Made by a program: the position numbers and the translations under genes. Shown in pieces: positions 46,878 through 58,100 of a DNA stretch of 64,000 bases. Position 1 is the stretch's first letter; each line of letters opens with the position of its first letter. A model generated the notes under the pieces. The model was given only the letters and a program-made list of their open reading frames with translations, ran no database searches and had not been told where the DNA came from. This stretch comes from Russula earlei (lineage: Eukaryota; Basidiomycota; Agaricomycetes; Russulales; Russulaceae). Location of the stretch: contig JAGFNK010000042.1 of assembly GCA_025769875.1 (NCBI GenBank), positions 1-64,000 on the forward strand, read 5' to 3'.

Positions 46878-49800
46878 GATGTATCGTCAAACGCGAGTTG
46901 GCTAGTGCTCCCATACCCACGGATGTTAATTTATCTTGCTTCAGTAACGAGGGTCTGTCCGATAATGTCGACGAAAGCAGCGCTGTTCCAGCGTTCGAAC
47001 CAGTCCCCAAGACGTCCCCGAATCTCCGCCGGCATGAAGCTATGTTGATATGATGGCGGCAGGGTCTGCTTGTATCCTGCTGCCGCGGTTTGCCGATACG
47101 CCGCGCGGTCTATGCAGCTTCTGAAGGGTTACGAAAGGGTAGATATGAATGCTCATTTTTTGTGCGACCTGTGTATCTCCTCGTCCCGCTCTGCAGGGCT
47201 GTCCGTTCTCCCGCCGAAGCCATTCCTTGGGTTCCACGTCGTGGCGCCCTTTTGTCACGGCATGCGGTGTTGCGTGAGAAGTTTTCGAACCTAGTCATAG
47301 TCATGCCATGCTGTCTTCGCGCTAGATTTGCCAGCTGAATACTATCGCCCTTCAGATGGAGCTAGAGCGTTATTTTCGTAGGCGCGCCCCTCATTCCTCG
47401 TCCGCGTAACGTAATGCGCATGAGCACCCCGGTGGTTGAATATCCATCAGAACCCCATGAACAGAACATACCTCTTAAGGAAACACTTTCTCCAGGCTCT
47501 CCTGGGAAACGGCAGCAGTCTGGACATCTCGTTGCGCCCACATGACCCACCTCGGCGGTAATTCCCTTCCAGTCCAATGCCCTACTTATCATCCGCCAAA
47601 TCTACAGATGAACAGATGAACGCCACAACTCGGAGAACCCCAGGTGCTTATCGCCCTTCGGACAGCCGAACTTACTAGGCTATTGCTTAGTACGTGCCGT
47701 CGGGAATCCCGGGTCAGCTCGATCCTTCCCAGTCGGCCCCGACGGTTGTCCTGATGGGTGACGAGCGCCAAGCACTTCTCTCCGTTGGGAAGAAACGGTC
47801 GGGCGGCGTGCCATGTATAAGTGTTGGTGCTATCATCGGCTGTTCAATGGGCGGGAACCGATCCTGCCAATCAAGTGGGGCGATTCGAGGGTCACCGCGA
47901 TTATGGAGATATCGGGAAACAAGGGTCCCCGCGGACGAAAAAAAAAAAAGGGAGAAAACCGTACCCATTGGGCGGACGGTTAAAGACATGGCGTGCTACA
48001 TCCTTATCAATCGCCCTTTGTGGGTGGGCTATGGAGATGGCGTGAGCCAACCAGACGACTAAAGCGAATCCCGTCTCCGTTTTGCCCAGCCCCAGAACAC
48101 GGGCGTTCTTTTTTTTTTATCACTCTTTGAGCGAGCTAGGACCCTGTGGACCTTGTCAACAAGGTTAGTTAATGAGCTGGCAAATTTCAAAATCCGTCGA
48201 AAAAGGCAGTCCGCCATCAGATCCCTTCGCCGGGTCACTGGTAGTATGTTTATTCTTGGCTTGGTCAGGCCTGACGAGGCCAGCGAGGCGACAACTGGGC
48301 GAGGTGAGTAGGGGGTGGTTTGTTCGCCCTCAGTTAACGTTGACCCATGAAACTTGCTCGAACAGCTGTTCCACCTCACGACACCTTACTACCTCCATAT
48401 CAACGGCGATGAACGAAAGGCTACGGGGCGCATTCAGTACACCGGGAAAAGTCAAAGTCTGTGTAGTGGCCTGTTGAAACTTGAACCTTAACGGTCCCAC
48501 TGATTCGAGAGTCGGAGTGCGCGTGGTACAGGTATACAAATAGAACCAACACAGTACAGATGTGAAGGAGCCACCACCATGCTGGCGCGACGCCGATACC
48601 GGGCGTACAGCCTCGTTTCCGTTCGCGGTGGATGACCCGAGGTCTTCATGTAAGGGGGCTTGCAAGTGCAATTTGCCTCCGCAGACCTTGTAAAGAGTAA
48701 TCCGTGATGGACCTGCACGGTGACCCGTTAAGGTGTTCATGTACGGAGGGCCCCATATTTCCACCGAACCACTGTAAATCACTCGTCTGTCGATTCGACT
48801 CTTGCTAATCTTCCGGCCAGTTCGAACAGTTCATCGCCCTGTAGATAGGAGGGCACTGACACGGTCTTCTCAATGAAGGAATACACCCACGGTGGCGCCG
48901 ATTGCAAAGGGCCGGCAGCAAATTGTCATCCAACGGGTTGCATGCGCAGCGCATGCAACACACCCCACGAGCGGTTTCCGAATGATAGGCTCAGGACTCT
49001 GAAAAACCACCGGAAACATATCAAGGAGAAGGATGTGTGGGAATGACCCACTGCTGCCGAACTGATAGGGCCCCAGGTCCCTCATGCATGCATCAAGCGG
49101 CGGTGCGAGTTGCGAATGCAGTTGATTGCGCGTGACGATACCTCGGGGCATTCTGTCCAACATGGGCAGGACCGGGAATGAAGAGGGGTCCAGCCAGTAC
49201 GTACGCACACATGACTTTGCGAAACATGTCCCCAAAAAATCCGTGTACCAGCGTCCCTGGATGGGCAGATAGGATGGGTGCCAATGCAGCGGGTTACCCT
49301 ATTACATGCGATCGATCAGAGGGCGAAATTTGACCCAGCTGCCAAACATTGCAAAGCCTGGCGGGTGCCATCCATAAGCAACTTTACGCACCGGCGGCGC
49401 CTACGGCCTGTATTTGATGACAATGACAATACAACAGAAAAACGAAAGAGCGCCAGGAAGCCATGCGGAGGAACATCACACGTGTCTGCTTGCAAAGTCC
49501 CCTGTCTGTTGTCCAGTAGCCCCTGGCAGAAGAAATGAAGGACTGTTCGTTTCATGTCCACCACCAAGTAGCAGTTATATGAAGGCGGGATAGAGCCCTC
49601 GTGAGACGGTTCAGATCGAGTGTGTGAAGACCAAGATGCCGATAAATCTCCCAGTCGTCGATCGCGCTGTTGCTCGGTCCCCCGTGAAATTAGGGAGTGA
49701 CAGGCTTGGGTTTCTCAAACAAAGGGTCTGGATTGACGCCTAAGATTTCGTTTTCGTGTTCATATCACATATAGAACCGGGCTTGAGGCCCGATTATTCG

Positions 49801-50018
49801 AGTTTGTTGTTTTGGGAGGAGCACGCAGGCCCGGCAACGATTCATCAAACGCAGTTCACGGGGGGTCGCAGCCGGTGAGAATTGCAGCGCAGCACACAAC
49901 ACTGAACCGCCGCGAACTCGCGACACGGGTCAATCCAGCCTGGAACACGTGACGGCGGACGCGAAAAAGGTGGGAGCGCCCGCAGCGACGACGAGCCCCG
50001 GTTTTCGCTTCATCAGCA
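46878..50018. other. Gene-poor 3.1-kb interval
   Basis: No domain-bearing ORF, tRNA or consistent exon chain. Contains a perfect 23-bp palindrome (48937-48959), an A12 tract (about 47939) and a T10 tract (about 48110). The last part lies upstream of the PPR ORF, whose start is unresolved, so an undetected first exon may be here. Confidence 0.45.
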
Positions 50019-52151
50019 GGTTATTCATGTCAGGGCGCATCAGTCTATGGCCTTAGACTCAGACAGCTGATAGCCTCTGGCCTTTCTTCGCGCTCCCAAC
50101 ATTCGTCGTCTTGCGCCACCTACACAACCCTCGCCTTCGATGCGCCCGCCGACTCGACCACATCCACATCCACATCCACATCCACACCCACACCATCCCC
50201 TTCTCCGACAGACTCGCTGGTGGCGACAAAGACGCGGGACCTTTTGAGCAGCCTCGAAAGGCGGGACTCGGATCCTTCGCAGCCTTGGCGCCACTATGTC
50301 GATCTGCTCAATTACTTGGGCCTCGAGAGGCTCCCGCTCGACGTGCACCAACTCGTCCTCCGGAAGTGTGTGCCCCCGGCCAGCGTCATACGGGTTGCCA
50401 GCGCACGGGAGCAGCGCGCTTTGCACTACCCGCACGCCCCGCACGCGTACGAGAACCGCCTCCAGACCGTCATGAAGAGCATACGTTCCGCCGGATGGCG
50501 AGCCGAGCTGGACGACTACCACTTTTTATTGGAGCAGTTTGCTGCCGTCGGTCATCATGTCGGCTCCAGAGGGGTGCTCCAAGAAATGGCGCTCGCTGGG
50601 ATACAGCCCCGCACGAGAACATACGGCCTCTGTTTACAGGCGTTGGCGCGCCGGCTGACGCTTCCCTGTCCCGAAGAACGACGCGAAGCCCTGATCGAAG
50701 AAACGACGAAGATGACTAGAGAGCTCATGCGGGACATGCGAACAAAAGCGATACCGTTTACGTCCGTTAACATGGACCTCGCTGTTAGGATACTTCGCGA
50801 AACCCTCGACGAGAAGGGCTTCGATGAGCTCATCAAGTTCAGCTACGGCATCGATTTGGCGTATCCCGACCGCTTACCGCTAGAAGTCATAGAACGGCAG
50901 TCGACCTCAAAAACGGAAGCTTCAGAGGCGCTGGACCCCCCGTCGTTTCCGCTGCAGCCGCTTTCCACGCCCGCCCTCAACGTCATAGTCGACACGTTGG
51001 GTCGCACGGGGCGAATATCAAAGATGGTGCAGACGTTCGAAGTACTCACCCAGCCACTTCCGAAATCCAGCCAATCGTCGGCGTCGTTCTTCGATGAGGA
51101 CGAGGACGATTACTCCTCCTTCAATCCCCCTTCCATTCCAGAGCCTATATTTCCTCTCCCGTTTGCCAAGCCGAACGCTACCACTCTCCGGTTCCTCATC
51201 AAGCATGCTTCACAAGCCGATCATGCCGTCTTCGCCCGACACTATCTTGTGTACGCCTGGAGTCTGGACAGAGCCGAAGACCGACGTCTGAAGCGCGATG
51301 TACGTACGCTCCCTGTCGATGAGATTATTGCACCGCTCTTGGCGGTGAATAAGGACATGCTCCTACCTGTCTTTGGGCTCAGCAACCGTGAAAAGCGCGT
51401 GGATCTCATGCGTTGGACACTGAGGATGATCAAGCGCGCCCTGAGTCGCAAGCGCAGAGACCTGATCTGGTATACGTACAAGAGAGCAACGCGATTTGGC
51501 CGGGGGATGGCCACGAACGATCGTGTGTCTGGAGTAGGCTCAGAGTCAGAGAGTGTGACAAGCGCAATCGACGGGAGTTCCGGGGAAGCCGATGTCGATC
51601 TCTCATCGACTGGTTCCTCTTCTGGTGATGGCGATGGAGCGTCCGGCTCAACATCACCCGCTCCTTCGTGCTCTGAGGCCCTAGCCGTCCCAACCGCCGA
51701 GAGCCCACGGGCGGGCTCTGCCTCGATCTCTGCCTCCAGTCCCGAGCCACCGCCCGCGCCGCCGACCTCGTCATCCACCGAGCCTTCCCACGACCGACCT
51801 GGGCCGTCCGTCGTCGACCCAGACCTCGATTCCGACCGTCCACCTTCCGCTCCTGCGTCCCGCATCTTCGACATCGACGGGCACGTCTCCATCTTGCAAC
51901 GTGACATCCAGCAAATCGAGCAACTGGAGTCGGAGGTCGAGACCGTCCTCGGGCGCACCATCCACCGGATCAAAGAGCGGCTGGGGAGACGGGTGTGGTC
52001 AACGAAGGACGTCTGGCTTGCGAACGAAGACGCGCGGGTGCCCCTCAGTAAAGTGCGTTGGAGGGAGGCCGTCAATTTCGTGGCACCGAGTGCTATGAAA
52101 CCTTTCCGGTGGCGAAGTCCTCGGAGACGCGACACGCGGCGTCAACCATAA
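50019..52151 (+). CDS. PPR-like mitochondrial protein, 5' end unresolved
   Basis: The frame stays open at least from 50019 to the TAA at 52151. The first in-frame ATG I find (about 50474) lies well inside the conserved-looking region. The translated upstream part (GLRLRQLIASGLSSRSQHSSS) looks like a mitochondrial presequence, followed by Ser/Thr/Pro repeats from a CATCCA array, then DLLSSLERRDSDPSQPWRHYVDLLNYLGLERLP. Helical pairs resembling PPR motifs occur at VGSRGVLQEMALAGIQPRTRTYGLCLQALAR and LNVIVDTLGRTGRISKMVQTFEVL. The C-terminus has acidic Ser-rich spacers and a coiled coil near HVSILQRDIQQIEQLESEVETVL. Likely role: mitochondrial RNA processing or translation, inferred from the PPR-like helices and presequence-like region. 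Confidence 0.7.
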   Translation, partial: GYSCQGASVYGLRLRQLIASGLSSRSQHSSSCATYTTLAFDAPADSTTSTSTSTSTPTPSPSPTDSLVATKTRDLLSSLERRDSDPSQPWRHYVDLLNYLGLERLPLDVHQLVLRKCVPPASVIRVASAREQRALHYPHAPHAYENRLQTVMKSIRSAGWRAELDDYHFLLEQFAAVGHHVGSRGVLQEMALAGIQPRTRTYGLCLQALARRLTLPCPEERREALIEETTKMTRELMRDMRTKAIPFTSVNMDLAVRILRETLDEKGFDELIKFSYGIDLAYPDRLPLEVIERQSTSKTEASEALDPPSFPLQPLSTPALNVIVDTLGRTGRISKMVQTFEVLTQPLPKSSQSSASFFDEDEDDYSSFNPPSIPEPIFPLPFAKPNATTLRFLIKHASQADHAVFARHYLVYAWSLDRAEDRRLKRDVRTLPVDEIIAPLLAVNKDMLLPVFGLSNREKRVDLMRWTLRMIKRALSRKRRDLIWYTYKRATRFGRGMATNDRVSGVGSESESVTSAIDGSSGEADVDLSSTGSSSGDGDGASGSTSPAPSCSEALAVPTAESPRAGSASISASSPEPPPAPPTSSSTEPSHDRPGPSVVDPDLDSDRPPSAPASRIFDIDGHVSILQRDIQQIEQLESEVETVLGRTIHRIKERLGRRVWSTKDVWLANEDARVPLSKVRWREAVNFVAPSAMKPFRWRSPRRRDTRRQP

Positions 52152-52439
52152 GTCTTTTGTTCACTTGGCTTTCCTTCGAGGAGCTGGCATCGCGTGAGGA
52201 AGCTTTGTTCCTCGGTATTTTTCTTATGAGCTGATATAGTGCTCGCTAGATTGCATGCTCACACCCTCATGTTCTTTAGAGGTCGGCATTTGTAGATCAA
52301 CGGGTCATTTTCGCACCGGCTCTGGCAGGAGCGTTGCGGTTCCGCGACATTAAATCCCCGTGCGAAATTGTGAATGATGTGTGCGTGTGCGTGAGTGTAC
52401 AGGCAATGGTGTCAGAGGTGCTTCAGTCTATCGGCCTCA

Positions 52440-54211
52440 TTACTCGAAGCGCTGCAATTCCCCGGCCTGACTCTCTACGACCTTCTCCATCGCGTCGAGC
52501 CAACCCTCGACTTGTGTACCGAGCCCGCTCGGGCCGGGCACGTTGGACGCCCCTGGGCCATTTTGCGGAGCAGAGTCTGACGTTGCGACTGCCGGGGAAA
52601 CGTAGCCGTGACTGATGTACCGTGCATGTGCGAGGACAGGCAGGCGGCGGAGCGAACGTCCAGACATCTTCTGAGCCTACTCAAGCCCACGTGACACGGT
52701 GCTGTAGCAGACAGGGACGACCTTACAGGCATGGCTTACCTTGCATTTTTGGGCGAGCCGAAAGAGCTGGAACGCGATCGTCCTCGAGCGTTCCCTTGTT
52801 TCGGTGGGTTCGGTCATGTTTCTGAAAAAACGGAAGACCTGTGCTTCCTGTAGCGATGGGACGTGCTGTGGGCCTTATGAGGGAAGGTCCTCTCGTTGGA
52901 ATGCAAAGGAACAAACGGACGGTGGGAGCGACCACGCCCTTTGTGATGAGCTCAAGGAGGCAACTGCGCAGGATGACGTAGATAGCTTCAGCCGGGGGAA
53001 GATCTATGTATTGCACAATGTCGGCACGATCGACGAAGGCGGGGTCTGAAGCGACACTGAGGATGCGCGACCAAGCCAACCCAAGATTCATTACTGACCA
53101 ATCGCCTTGGCGAGATTGCTCGTGGTCACCACCAACACATTTTTCTTATGTCGAAGCTTGTCGAGTTGAGTCAGTAGGGCATTCACAACCTGCGGGGCGG
53201 CCTATGCTCAAGAATGGTATGCCGACTGTTCAAGTCAGTGAAAATTTACCCGTAATGCGTCTGTGGGTTCAGTGCCAGCCATCGCACCCGCTCGCGCCGC
53301 GGTCAGTGACTCGACTTCGTCTGTAGGTGTGAACGTCATCGGAAAAATACGAGGGCGAATAGAGGGCGAGACACGGAGGTACCTATAAGGACGACGACAA
53401 AGGTATCTTCGTCTTCGACGAGCTCCATGACACTTCCAAATAACTTCTGCACGAGTTTTCCAGACTCGGAGAACCAGCGCGAGAAGAGCGAATGCGAGTT
53501 GATTTCGAGTAGACGCGAGTGAGGGTAACTAGAGGCCATTGGCGGCAGAATAAGCGGCGAAAGGCACACGATGGGTGCACGCACCGGTGCGACAGCCGTA
53601 TAGAGAGCTTTTGTGCGAGGGCTCTACAAAGTGATGTTTTTCCCGTTCCAGGGGGGCCATGCAGGAGTACGACGCGGTTCCAGGATACGATGTTGACTAT
53701 GGGTACATTGTATGAACAGGTCGAGAGTCGTGAGCCGAGACTTACAGTCGACGTTTGCATCGCTGAACAGTACGGTCGCATATATGTAGTCGAGAAGCTT
53801 AGTTTTCGTGTCGTCCGGGAAGATCAGAGTGTCCCATAGACCTTCCAATTGCCTGCTCGGTAGCTCGCACACGCTGGCCGCTGTAATCTCTTCGCCATCG
53901 CTGCTTGATCCGGTGGAGAATCCCTCGACGCTATCGCCATCTGTCGGTTGATATACGTGTATCTGAAGAGACGCTTGTGTTACAGGAAGATACGACCCCG
54001 GAGACGATGACTCGCAGGCAGCGATCTGCTCTACAGAGGAGGCGAGCACGGGTACGTCCTTCCAGCCATCCAAATTTGAAGGGAACGGAATTGTTTCGAA
54101 GGATTTAAGGATGTATTGATGGATGGCGTTGCGAATGGTATCGAAGCGGGCCGTGGAGGTCGGAGAGAGACGTACCTCGACTGCGATGGAGGTCAACGAG
54201 TGGAGGGGCAT
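52440..54211 (-). CDS. PCH2: AAA+ ATPase Pch2/TRIP13
   Basis: Eight exons (54211-53746, 53696-53585, 53528-53383, 53320-53250, 53189-53099, 53045-52913, 52821-52740, 52667-52440) encode 442 residues. The N-terminal substrate domain ([20 protein letters not shown]) precedes the AAA module: [24 protein letters not shown] (Walker A), [39 protein letters not shown] (Walker B), [40 protein letters not shown] (sensor 1 and Arg finger) and [17 protein letters not shown] (sensor 2). Pch2/TRIP13 remodels HORMA proteins in the meiotic and spindle checkpoints. Exon 6 ends at a GTTCCT donor, the least certain junction. It is convergent with the PPR gene. Confidence 0.92.
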
Positions 54212-54381
54212 TAGCTATTAAAAAAAAAACTGACTGTGGACTGGCCATATCAAGGACTGTTGTGTGGATACATCTGGGACCGTTGGGGTGGACATATTGT
54301 GTTGGTCTGAACGGCGACGCGACGGGGATGACCAAACAACACGTCAACAGGCAGAGGCACGTGGCGTGGGTATTTACCACC
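54212..54381. promoter_or_regulatory. Bidirectional promoter PCH2 / SelW-like
   Basis: 170 bp between divergent start codons, with an A9 tract (about 54220). This is the shortest such spacer in the window. Confidence 0.45.
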
Positions 54382-54964
54382 ATGGCATCCTCGAATGTCT
54401 GTACGGATTGTATCCCACCAGATTCACATCAACCACCTACGTATAACCCGACCGATCCTTCCACCTTTGTCCCTCCTACACCCGGTGCTCCTCACTGCGT
54501 CGTCATAGAATTTTGCCATAGAGTGAGCACTGCGCAAGCCACTCCACTGACCCCAAGTGGCTGATCCGTCATCGTCATCCAGTGTCGTTGGTGAGTCTCA
54601 CAGAGTGGGGATAATCCAGGAATAATCAAATATGCGTAAGGCTTCATCGGGCGACGTGGACATCGACCGAGTTGTTCGTGACATTCCCGCCTCCCGCACT
54701 CCAGAGCATTACGATTGTACCGTTGGATGCGGAGGACACCGTTGGTCGCTTTCGGATATGGCTCAGGATGAACGAGGACGCACCGCCCATCTTAGTGTGG
54801 GATAGAAAGGTGGAGGGCCACTTTCCCGAACTCAAAGATCTTGTAAGCCTTTCGTGGGATCGCCAAGTTTAGTCGCTGAAACGAGAATTGTTGGCGTCTC
54901 ATAGAAACAGCGGATTCGGGATCACATCCAGCCAGGTAGATCGCTTGGTCACTCGGACAAATGA
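54382..54964 (+). CDS. Selenoprotein-W-like (Rdx family) protein, Cys form
   Basis: Four exons (54382-54522, 54583-54590, 54641-54842, 54905-54964) encode 136 residues. A Pro/Thr-rich start leads to HCVVIEFCHRCRWLHRATW, which holds the redox motif C-H-R-C in a thioredoxin-like fold, then TELFVTFPPPALQSITIVPL, ILVWDRKVEGHFPELKDLKQRIRDHIQPG. Animal members have Cys-x-x-Sec; here the second position is TGT (Cys), as expected in fungi without selenocysteine. The C-terminal RIRDHIQPGRSLGHSDK is a fungal signature. Exon 2 is 8 nt and encodes the second Cys, Arg and two bases of Trp. Function: probable thiol oxidoreductase. Confidence 0.88.
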
Positions 54965-55174
54965 CATGGGACATGTCCGTTGAACTGTACGATAGAATGA
55001 GAATAAAAAATGTTTTATGTGATTACATCGACGCGATCGTGACGCGCCAAAGCGCGACTGTTGAAATTTACTTTAGCCTCAGACCACATTCGTAGCCGAG
55101 ACACACCGAACCATCCCAACTCGTGGCGACCGGCCTTTTTCATGCCCTTGTCGTTTACATCCCTCCAATAACCA

Positions 55175-58100
55175 ATGGACGAATCTAACGTTTCAAAGCT
55201 CATCCAGCAGTGTAAAGCTAGCGGCAAGTCTTGACGCCGTCTAGGATATCCCTCTGTCCGCTCATCTTCCTTGCAATAGATGTCGATGTGAAAATCGATT
55301 CTATGACGAGATTACAAGCAGAGTTTGAGAACGGTGCAACGGTATGCTCGTCGGCAACAATCTTGGCAACATCATCTTCTCACATAGCGATAGATTCCTG
55401 ATGCCGACGCCGTCATCCAAACGTTCAAAGCCTGTCTCCGAGTTTCACATCAGCATCTGCAGGCGGCGACTCTTGCTGCGCTCCCGCCTCTCCTTCCTCT
55501 CCTCCTCTCCAACGTTCACACGCGCCCCGCTGCACTGTCGGCCTCTGCTTCCACTTCCTCTGCTGGTTCTTCCTCAATCGATTCATTTACTCTTCGGCAA
55601 GCCTTGATCGCCTTCCTTCCTACCGGCGGAATTATCGACCGCCTCGGTGATGCTCGAGAAAGGTCGCGCGAGAAAGCACGCGAAAGCTTGGCTATTCTCG
55701 GCGGGCTCGCTTTCCGCGCAGGCGGCGGGTCGGCCTTGGCCGCCTCGAAAAGTGGAAAATCTCAGGAAACCGCGATGCAGATGTTAGAGCGGCTGCTGAA
55801 AGAAATCGGGCTTGCAAGCAAAGCTTGGAGAGTTCGCGAACAGGTAATGCTCTCGCGAGACTTCACCCTTAGACGTGACATTGACTCGAGTTCAGTCCAT
55901 TCTGACCCTGGTGGACATTCGACGCGCGCATCACCTTTTCCCTATTCGTCCCTATCTTCCTATGCTTGTTGGCGCGCTCGAAGATAGCGATTCTACCGTA
56001 CGCGAGACTGCGAAGACTTCTGTCGTGGTTCTCTTCACAGGCCCAGGGGCTTCGGATGCTGCGCGTGCTGATCTCAAACGTGAATTAACGAGAAAGGGTG
56101 TGCGAAAGACCATCGTCGACGCCGTTCTTACCAGAGTGCTTGGTTCCGATAATGCAAGCACTGCAATCGGGGAAAGCACCGAGGCCCCCGATGTTCCGCA
56201 GCCGCAAATGGTGGCAAAGAAGGAATATATTCCCCCAAGTCTGGCCCTCCAAGCCCAAAAGTCCGCTGGCGGATCAGACTTTCCTGCACCAGGTCCAAGC
56301 ACTTTTCCGCGAACAGTAAGCCATGCCAATGTCAAGGAATCATCGAGGCCTAGTAGTCGCACAGCCGTGGCATCCCCAACTCTTAGCGGAGGCGATACAA
56401 CGGCTAATGTACAGGCAGTCTATGTGCGTGTGGCTTTCGCCCGCCGTCCTGCCTTCAATTAACGACAACATAGGTGGCATCGAGTAAAGATCTGGGCACT
56501 GAATTTGCTGAAATGCTCAAGTCATTCGAGGCAAGCTCAATCCTTATTACTCGCTTTCTCATCCTCACCCTTTTTACCAGGGCAAAGAGACTGAACACAA
56601 TTGGGCTCCCCGTGACCGAGCAGTCACCAGAGTGCGAGGTATGCTCAAGGGTGACGTCCACGTTCGCTATGCGGAGACGTTCATTTCACATCTCAAATCT
56701 TTCATCGATGCGTCACTGAAAACGGTACGTATCAGAATCTGCGAATATGAAACCATTCGTGACACCATCGTGTACTAGCTTGCTAGTCTGCGAACTATAG
56801 TTGCAACGAACACTTGTTCTTTTTACAACGAGCTTGCAGTGGCACTCGGGCCTACTCTCGACCCTTATGTCGATACACTTCTTTCCAACCTCTTGCGGAT
56901 GGCAGGTTTCACAAAGAAGATCATGGCGCAGACATCACAGGCAACTGTGGACATTATTATAAAAAACACGTCACTACAGCCCAGGGTTATCATCCCCCTC
57001 TTCTGGACAGGTCTGCAGGATAAAACGACCCAGGCACGATCTTTTGTCATTGAGCATGTCAAAACATATCTGGACGCTCACGGGTCACGGGTGAAAACGG
57101 CAGTAGAAGCGTCTGGTGTGCTCGACACCGTGGAAAATTGCGTAAAGAAGTCGTTGACAGACGCGAATGCGGGTGTGCGTCAGAATGCACGCGCAGCCTT
57201 TTGGTCTTTCGAAGGTTTGTGGAAAGAGAGAGGTCGTATCATCCTGGAGGCGCAAGATGGGACAAGCCGCAAGCAGTTGGAGAAGGCATGCCCTAATCAA
57301 CAAGATCTTCCGGCTGTTCAGCCGACGACTCCACAAGCGAAGAAGAGCAGCTTGGCAGCTGCCATTGCTGCAAGTCGAGCAAAAGCCAAGACTATCGCCA
57401 CAGCACCCCCAACGTTACGACATCAAGCAACGTCCGCCGCGCGCACCGTGTCGTCGCCAAAGCGATCTCTCTCTCCTCAATCCACTGGTAATGTCTCCGG
57501 GCGAATAACGCCGACCTCACCGTCAGTGTCATTGCGTCCGAAGGGTTCAATATATCCTTCTCGAATTAGAACGGCGTCAGGGACCATTGGCACTATGTCG
57601 CACTCGCGGACTTCGTCTGGCGAGTCAACTAAGTCTGTGCCATATCCAGGCCACCGTGTCGTTCCGATGCCATTTTCTTCACCTCCCCGTGGTTCTGTGC
57701 TCCGACAAGCTATACAAACTGCGCTCCCCTCTTCACCGTCACCTGAACTGACAACTGATACCCTGCCTACTCCTGTTTCGCTGCGCTCTTCCGAGCGTGA
57801 GGAGGAGCAGCAAACAGCCTCTTTCGCGCGCCACTCGCTATATCTGCCTGACTTTGATGATACGGATCCCGCTAAGAGCGATCTTCTGACAGCGATTGCG
57901 ATACCCCTCCCCGACGATTCCGACTCTGATATGAACGAATCGGTCTCTTTCTCCTCGCCATATGAAAAATACCCTCCTGGGCCACAATCCAAATCCCGCA
58001 CGCGTTCACAGTCGCCGGCTTCAAATGGGCATCAGCCAGGTTTTGATCGTTCGTCAGGTACGGGCTCTCCTCATGCGAGCGTGCCACAGCCTGTTGTCGA

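Noticed and set aside
50160..50195. CATCCA array as a telomere-like or regulatory repeat
   Set aside because: It lies within the open PPR frame and encodes a Ser/Thr/Pro linker.
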